A stretch of 35,265 nt of DNA. It comes from Oscillospiraceae bacterium (GTDB taxonomy: Bacteria > Bacillota > Clostridia > Oscillospirales > Oscillospiraceae). Made by a program: the position numbers and the translations under genes. The stretch covers positions 1 through 35,265 of the forward strand of contig JAETOQ010000019.1 in NCBI GenBank assembly GCA_021771635.1, written 5' to 3'. The stretch's first letter is position 1, and the number at the start of each line of letters is the position of its first letter. The notes under the pieces are model-generated. The model saw only the letters and a program-made list of their open reading frames with translations, had not been told where the DNA came from and made no database searches. Positions 31,438-35,265 of the stretch are shown here, piece after piece.

Positions 31438-31591
31438 CAGCGCCGGCGGTACACCGGCGCTGGCAGCTTGTCGAAAAGACTTTTTCGACAAGCTGCTTAA
31501 GAATTCAGAACTTTTAAAAAGTTCTGAATTCTGTTGATTGGAATGGCGCGGGGCACCCTTCCTGGGTTCCCCGCGCACACCCCTCCTTCCC
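31438..31591 (-). repeat. Multi-hairpin intergenic repeat, family A, copy 2
   Basis: Inverted copy of the element at 5-160. Hairpins: GC-rich CAGCGCCGG/CCGGCGCTG (31438-31462), CAGCTTGTCGAAAA stem (31464-31495) and a perfect palindrome with AGAATTCAGAACTTTT arms (31500-31532). These are followed by the conserved leader ending at 31591. Identity to copy 1 is high except in the GC hairpin, whose sequence is replaced but whose fold is kept. It lies in the 309-base gap between the ribokinase stop and the TraX-like gene start. Confidence 0.85.
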
Positions 31592-31625
31592 GTTTTCCTG
31601 ACCTTTCTGGTTTATCGACAGTCTG

Positions 31626-31652
31626 CCAGCGCCGGCGTACCGCCGGCGCTGG
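31626..31652 (-). terminator. Perfect GC-rich hairpin after ribokinase
   Basis: CCAGCGCCGGCG-TAC-CGCCGGCGCTGG, a perfect 12-bp stem four bases past the ribokinase stop. It is nearly the same sequence as the GC hairpin at 31438-31462, so family-A copy 2 is bracketed by two near-identical GC hairpins. There is no T run, so it is only a possible terminator. Confidence 0.5.
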
Positions 31653-31656
31653 CTCG

Positions 31657-32655
31657 TTATTTCAGGACATCCAGCACGGACAGGTTGAACCCCCGGTAGT
31701 CCCGCTCCTTCAGCAGGGCGATGACCTCCTCCAGCGTGGGCAGGGAGGGCATGGCCCCCATGCGGGACACCGTGATGGCGGCGGTGTGGCTGGCGAAGGC
31801 CAGCGCCTCCTCCCGGGACAGGCCCGCCGTCAAACCCACGGACAGGGCGCCCACAAAGGAATCCCCCGCGGCGGTGGGGTCCGCCACGTGGTCCATATGG
31901 ACACAGGGCACATAGTGGATATCGTCCCCCTCCACCACGGCGGAGCCGTGTCCGCCCAGGGTGATGATGACGTTTTCCACGCCCTTGGCCCACAGGGCGG
32001 CGGCGATCTTCCGCAGGTCCTCCCGCCGGAGGCCGTTTTCGTCGCTCCCCAGGGGCAGGTGCGTCTCCATGGAGGCCTCCTGCTCATTGGGCGTCAGATA
32101 GGTCACCAGACGCAGAAGCTCGTCGTCCAGCTCGGTGGCGGGGGCGGGGTTCAGCATCACGGGCACGCCGGCCTCCTTGGCCCACCGGGCCACGGTCCGG
32201 TTCACCTCCAGCGGGACCTCCAGCTGAAGCAGGACCATGTCGTATGTATGGATCTCGTCCCGGATCCAGGCCACTTCGTCCACTGTCAGCGTCAGGTTGG
32301 CGCCGGGGATGACCACGATGCGGTTTTGGGCGGTGTGCTCCGTGACCTCCAGCGTCACGTGGCCCACACCGGAGGAGATCCCCGGCCGGACCAGCACATG
32401 GCTGACGTCCACGCCGGCGTTCCGGGGCGTTTCCAGCAGCTTTTCTCCGAAGAGATCGCCGCCCACGCAGCCCATCATGGTCACGTCGGCGCCCAGGCGG
32501 GCGCATTGCAGGGCCTGGTTGGCACCCTTGCCGCCGGGGGCCATGTGGAAGGACTTTCCATACACAGTCTGGGCGGAACTGGGAACGCGCTCTGTGGTGG
32601 CGATCACGTCCATCACAAAGCTGCCGACAACGAGGATACGAGGCTTTCTAGGCAT
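31657..32655 (-). CDS. rbsK: Ribokinase
   Basis: A 332-residue PfkB-family kinase with the ribokinase signatures: the start RILVVGSFVMDVIATTERVP, PGGKGANQA (40-48) and the anion hole/catalytic motif DPTAAGDSF (259-267, Asp265), plus NPAPA and TPNEQEA. It phosphorylates D-ribose at O5. A deoxyribose or other pentose/nucleoside substrate is possible because no ribose transporter lies nearby. The start at 32655 follows AGGAGT; the longer frame runs into the promoter. It appears to be a single gene with its own promoter and flanking operator-like repeats. Confidence 0.9.
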   Translation of the reverse strand: MPRKPRILVVGSFVMDVIATTERVPSSAQTVYGKSFHMAPGGKGANQALQCARLGADVTMMGCVGGDLFGEKLLETPRNAGVDVSHVLVRPGISSGVGHVTLEVTEHTAQNRIVVIPGANLTLTVDEVAWIRDEIHTYDMVLLQLEVPLEVNRTVARWAKEAGVPVMLNPAPATELDDELLRLVTYLTPNEQEASMETHLPLGSDENGLRREDLRKIAAALWAKGVENVIITLGGHGSAVVEGDDIHYVPCVHMDHVADPTAAGDSFVGALSVGLTAGLSREEALAFASHTAAITVSRMGAMPSLPTLEEVIALLKERDYRGFNLSVLDVLK

Positions 32656-32678
32656 GATTTGGCAACTCCTATTTGCAA

Positions 32679-32763
32679 GTAAACGATTAAGCAATGCCCT
32701 TATTATAAAGCTTCACAAAAAAAATACAAGCCTTTTCTGGCAAGTTAAAAGATAAACGATGAA
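32679..32763 (-). promoter_or_regulatory. Ribokinase promoter with flanking TAAACGAT repeats
   Basis: Minus-strand TTGTAT (32729-32724), a 16-base spacer and a perfect TATAAT (32707-32702). On either side are similar 12-mers, GTAAACGATTAA (32679-32690) and ATAAACGATGAA (32752-32763), 73 bases apart. They resemble half-palindromic LacI-family or catabolite-control sites (core AAACG). Control by a LacI-type repressor or CcpA is an inference. Confidence 0.55.
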
Positions 32764-32866
32764 ACTGCGGAAAAAGTCTGTAAAATGATACAATTCTTTA
32801 CTGACTGCTTTTTTCGATTGCCTCTTGTAATTTTGGAAAAAACCGTTTATGATAAAACTTGGAAAT

Positions 32867-32960
32867 CAAAAATGCGGCAGCCACGGAGTACTCGCAATAC
32901 CCCGCGGCCTGCGTAAGAGTGATAGGGCACTCGTACACAGCGGCATCTCGCCGCACCGCA
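32867..32960 (-). ncRNA. Candidate structured small RNA
   Basis: About 94 bases transcribed on the minus strand from a near-consensus promoter. It begins TGCGG and ends CCGCA followed by TTTTT, so the ends can pair and the 3' end resembles a terminator. Between them are a GCGGC-GAGAT-GCCGC hairpin, a GAGTG-CCCTAT-CACTC hairpin and a longer helix, GGGGTA-TTGCGAG-TACTCC extended by GCAgGCCGC/GTGGCTGC. The only frame across it (32798-33064) also covers the promoter and has no ribosome binding site, so I do not call a protein. I cannot match it to a named RNA family. Confidence 0.5.
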
Positions 32961-32966
32961 ACGTTT

Positions 32967-32995
32967 ATTATAGTGTCTTTCCCCGCTTTTGACAA
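32967..32995 (-). promoter_or_regulatory. Minus-strand promoter of the candidate small RNA
   Basis: TTGTCA (32995-32990), a 17-base spacer and a perfect TATAAT (32972-32967), read on the minus strand. No coding gene starts directly downstream; the next one on this strand is ribokinase, about 300 bases away with its own promoter. Confidence 0.75.
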
Positions 32996-33044
32996 GCGGA
33001 AAAGGCGCTTAGTTTCGTTGTGTTCGCATTTTGTCGCCTTTGAC

Positions 33045-33080
33045 AAACGCGGTGTATGAGACACTCATACACCGCGTTTT
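33045..33080 (+). terminator. Perfect 16-bp hairpin with T run
   Basis: AAACGCGGTGTATGAG, loop ACA, then the exact complement ending in TTTT. It is a strong terminator on the plus strand and nearly symmetric. No plus-strand gene ends before it, so it may stop antisense transcription or act as an attenuator in the leader of the surface-protein gene. Confidence 0.7.
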
Positions 33081-33083
33081 TGG

Positions 33084-33142
33084 TTTCCACCGGGGGGCCA
33101 AGGGGGGTATCTTACCCTTTTTGGCCGCCCTCCCGGTGGAAA
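33084..33142 (+). promoter_or_regulatory. Long leader stem-loop before the surface-protein gene
   Basis: A 59-base stem-loop with three stacked helices: TTTCCACCGGG/CCCGGTGGAAA outside, GGCCAA/TTGGCC in the middle, GGGTA-tct-TACCC at the tip. It lies between the terminator-like hairpin and the ribosome binding site. No T run follows, which argues against a terminator; it could stabilise the mRNA or bind a regulator. No promoter with both hexamers was found for the gene. Confidence 0.6.
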
Positions 33143-33178
33143 TACGGGCACAGCCCGATAAAAAAGGAGACGATGAAA

Positions 33179-35265
33179 ATGCGAACACAGCGAAAATTTT
33201 TGGCATGGCTCATGGCATTGATTTTGTCAGTGTCCATGATCCCGACGGCAGTCCTGGCGGCGGAGCTTTCCCCGGACACGTTCGGCACCTGCGGCGCGGA
33301 GAGCAATGAGGGAGGTGCGGAGAGCGTCAAATGGGAACTGCAAGAAAACGAGGACGGCACCTGCACCCTTGTGATCTCCGGGACTGGGGCGATGGCGGAC
33401 TACACCAAGCAGGAGGATCAGCCGTGGTTTTCCTCCACGTCAAGGATTACGGGAATTGTCATAAAGGAGGGCGTCACAAAAATAGGCGCCCATGCATTCC
33501 GCCAAATGGAAGAAATCAACAGTGGACTGACGATCCCGGTCTCGCTGACAGCCATCGGAAGCTGCGCACTATATATGGCAACATTCACGGAGTTCCGCGT
33601 TTCGGCTGGCAATGAATCGTTTTCTGCCGATGACAACGGCGTTCTGTATAATGCTGACAAAACCACTCTTGCTGCATACCCGATTGGCAGCGGTCAGACC
33701 AGCTACACAGCGATCAGCACGCTGACCGGAATTAGCAGCTATGCGTTTTCGCACGTCAGTGGCTTGACTATTGATTTCAGCACAGCGGAGAATCTTTCTG
33801 TAATTGGGCAGCAAGCGTTTGAAAGCGCGACAAATTCCGACGCTGTTTTTAAAAGCAACCAGGAAATAACGGTAGGCTACGAAGCATTGAAAGGGCTGCA
33901 TTCAGTGAGCATGGATTGCCCGTCATTGAAATTGGCTCCATATGCGTTCAAGGATACAACATACATAGACTTAAGCAAGATAGACTCTATTGACGCCGGC
34001 TACTCTAGTTGGTGGAGCAACAGCACAACCTTTGTGAAAGATGGCCTTAACACAAACGTTGTTGCGGGTGCAACGCGGGTATATGTAAAAGATGATACCC
34101 TTGCAACGTATATATCAAAGTTTCCGATACGAGACCGTTCAACAAAAGCGCCAGATATTGCCGTGGTCAGCGGCGGATATTTCGCTAATGCTGGGGCTTT
34201 TGACAGCGATGAACTTCCGAAACTGAACAGAACAGACTATACTTTTGTCAGATGGGACGAGGGAACTGAATACACCATAGCAGAAATATCAGCATCATCA
34301 ACGTTGACTGCGAAAATCTATCATGCCAAATGGTACTGCAATTCCGACCATGAGTTTGACTTCGAGAACGGCGTCACAGAGGGAGATACCACCACGTATC
34401 ACTGCAAGAACTGCGATGCGGTGGAGGTCATCACAGAAAACGAGGATAACGAGGAGACGTGCGCCCACGAGATCTGGGAGGAGAAAGAGAACACCGCCAC
34501 CTGCACGGAGCTGGGCAAAAAGACCTCCGTCTGTGCAAGCTGCGGCGCCACAAAGGAAGAAGATGTGGGTGCACTGGGCCACAGCTATCAGGAGGTCGTG
34601 ACCGCCCCCACCTGTACCGAGAAGGGCTACACCACCCACACCTGCTCTGGCTGCCATGATAGCTATGTGGACACTTATGTGTCTGCCACCGGCCATGACT
34701 GGGACGATGGCGTGGTGACAAAAGAACCCACCTATTCTGAAACGGGTATCAGGACATACACCTGCAAGAATTGCGGTGAAACAAAGACGGAAGAGATCGC
34801 AAAGCTGACTCGTCCCTCCGGCGGCAGTTCCTCCGGCACGCCCTCTTACACCGTCAGCGTGGACAGCGGGAGGAACGGCTCTGTGAGCGTCAGTCCCAAG
34901 TCCGCCTCCAAGGGCACGACTGTGACCATCACGGTCAAGCCCGATTCCGGCTATGAGCTGGACGACCTGGCCGTTACCGATAAAAACGGCAACGCCGTGA
35001 AGCTGACCAAGAAGAGCGGCACCAAGTACACCTTCACCATGCCCAGCGGCAAGGTGGAAGTGGAGGCCAGCTTCGTCAGGACCGAGGAAGAGGTCCCCCA
35101 GCAGACCTTCACCGACGTGCCCGATGGCTACTGGGCGGAGGACGCCATCGCCTGGGCCTACGAGAACGGCTACATGAACGGCAATACCGCCGTGACCTTC
35201 AACCCCGAGGGCACCGTGTCCCGTCAGCAGCTGTGGATGATCCTGGCCCGCCTGTCCGGCTATAA
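33179..35265 (+). CDS. BspA-like leucine-rich-repeat surface protein with SLH domain (3' end outside window)
   Basis: An open frame of 695 codons running off the window end. It has a signal peptide (MRTQRKFLAW, cleavage after AVLA near 27). Residues 55-265 carry LRR_5/BspA-type repeats (LVISGTGAMADY, IGAHAFRQM, NGVLYNADKTTLAAYPIG, VIGQQAFES). Residues 325-385 resemble an InlB B-repeat. Residues 405-540 carry tandem CxxC modules (TAPTCTEKGYTTHTCSGCHDSY, SATGHDW). Residues 555-633 form a Gly-rich repeat (DSGRNGSVSVSPKSASKGTT). An SLH domain starts at 643 (FTDVPDGYWAEDAIAWAYENGY). It is exported and held on the cell wall by SLH-polymer binding, probably for adhesion. The start at 33179 is nine bases after AAGGAG; ATG 33173 is possible. 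Confidence 0.88.
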   Translation, partial: MRTQRKFLAWLMALILSVSMIPTAVLAAELSPDTFGTCGAESNEGGAESVKWELQENEDGTCTLVISGTGAMADYTKQEDQPWFSSTSRITGIVIKEGVTKIGAHAFRQMEEINSGLTIPVSLTAIGSCALYMATFTEFRVSAGNESFSADDNGVLYNADKTTLAAYPIGSGQTSYTAISTLTGISSYAFSHVSGLTIDFSTAENLSVIGQQAFESATNSDAVFKSNQEITVGYEALKGLHSVSMDCPSLKLAPYAFKDTTYIDLSKIDSIDAGYSSWWSNSTTFVKDGLNTNVVAGATRVYVKDDTLATYISKFPIRDRSTKAPDIAVVSGGYFANAGAFDSDELPKLNRTDYTFVRWDEGTEYTIAEISASSTLTAKIYHAKWYCNSDHEFDFENGVTEGDTTTYHCKNCDAVEVITENEDNEETCAHEIWEEKENTATCTELGKKTSVCASCGATKEEDVGALGHSYQEVVTAPTCTEKGYTTHTCSGCHDSYVDTYVSATGHDWDDGVVTKEPTYSETGIRTYTCKNCGETKTEEIAKLTRPSGGSSSGTPSYTVSVDSGRNGSVSVSPKSASKGTTVTITVKPDSGYELDDLAVTDKNGNAVKLTKKSGTKYTFTMPSGKVEVEASFVRTEEEVPQQTFTDVPDGYWAEDAIAWAYENGYMNGNTAVTFNPEGTVSRQQLWMILARLSGY

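Larger units (their letters stand above)
33013..33195. repeat. 20-nt inverted repeat bracketing the surface-protein leader
   Basis: The left arm at 33013-33032 and the right arm at 33176-33195 are inverted copies with one mismatch (right arm begins AAAATGCGAACACAGCG). The right arm contains the start codon and first codons of the surface-protein gene. The left arm, read on the minus strand, gives a ribosome-binding-like AAAGG, then ATG and a six-codon frame MRTQRN. Between the arms lie a perfect terminator hairpin and a long stem-loop. This could be an invertible segment or a partial inverted duplication. Confidence 0.55.

Noticed and set aside
5-31591. Family A and B repeats as a CRISPR array
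   Set aside because: Only two copies of each, in opposite orientation and many kilobases apart, with no spacers and no cas genes.
32798-33064. 88-codon minus-strand frame in the gap before the surface gene
   Set aside because: The frame contains a near-perfect promoter and the structured RNA candidate, starts in a terminator hairpin, and lacks a ribosome binding site. I keep some doubt because similar translations may be present in databases.
1-35265. Anti-phage defence island or prophage
   Set aside because: No nuclease, methylase, toxin-antitoxin, integrase or phage structural genes were found. The window is mostly metabolic and housekeeping.

Overview
The window looks like a chromosome segment of a GC-rich anaerobic gut Firmicute, most likely family Oscillospiraceae (Flavonifractor / Lawsonibacter / Oscillibacter relatives). 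This is inferred from gene content: pyruvate:ferredoxin oxidoreductase, a SCIFF ranthipeptide with its radical SAM maturase, a FeoB-associated Cys-rich peptide, and an SLH-anchored BspA-like surface protein, together with AGGAGG-type ribosome binding sites and Gram-positive promoters. No rRNA, tRNA or CRISPR array was seen.

Layout. (1) 1-3.9 kb: a ferrous-iron locus. A DtxR-family repressor diverges from feoA-feoA-feoB and a short Cys-rich membrane peptide. Five copies of a GTTAR-N6-CTAAC-like palindrome sit at the three control points. (2) 3.9-22.5 kb, all on the minus strand: a sugar-acid catabolic supercluster. A FadR-type GntR regulator is followed by galactonate dehydratase (dgoD), a four-gene Gld-like ABC system, a TRAP transporter (Q-M-P order), a small PH-domain-like protein, an IlvD/Edd dehydratase, KDPG/KDPGal aldolase, 2-keto-3-deoxy-sugar-acid kinase and finally pyruvate:ferredoxin oxidoreductase. 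Read as a pathway: sugar acid uptake, dehydration, phosphorylation, aldol cleavage to pyruvate plus glyceraldehyde-3-phosphate, then pyruvate to acetyl-CoA. (3) 22.7-24.7 kb: an Lrp/AsnC regulator diverging from a MATE exporter, with two TTAC-type palindromes. (4) 24.8-25.2 kb: an IS481-like transposase remnant. (5) 25.2-29.0 kb: SCIFF precursor, terminator-like attenuator, SCIFF maturase, an Orn/Lys/Arg-decarboxylase-type PLP enzyme and a CYTH-DUF1653 fusion. (6) 29.0-32.7 kb: SGNH hydrolase, beta-carbonic anhydrase, TraX-like membrane protein and ribokinase. (7) 32.7-35.3 kb: a 523-base gene-free stretch dense in structure (promoters, a candidate small RNA, nested inverted repeats), then a BspA/SLH surface protein cut off by the window end.

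The strongest unexplained signals are non-coding. There are two families of multi-hairpin intergenic repeats (A and B), each present twice in opposite orientation, with base-pair-preserving changes between copies. There is a 159-bp MITE-like element with terminal inverted repeats and a TTA duplication. There is a structured minus-strand RNA candidate with a near-consensus promoter. A 20-nt inverted repeat brackets the segment just upstream of the surface-protein gene. I cannot run searches, so novelty is not claimed for any of them.
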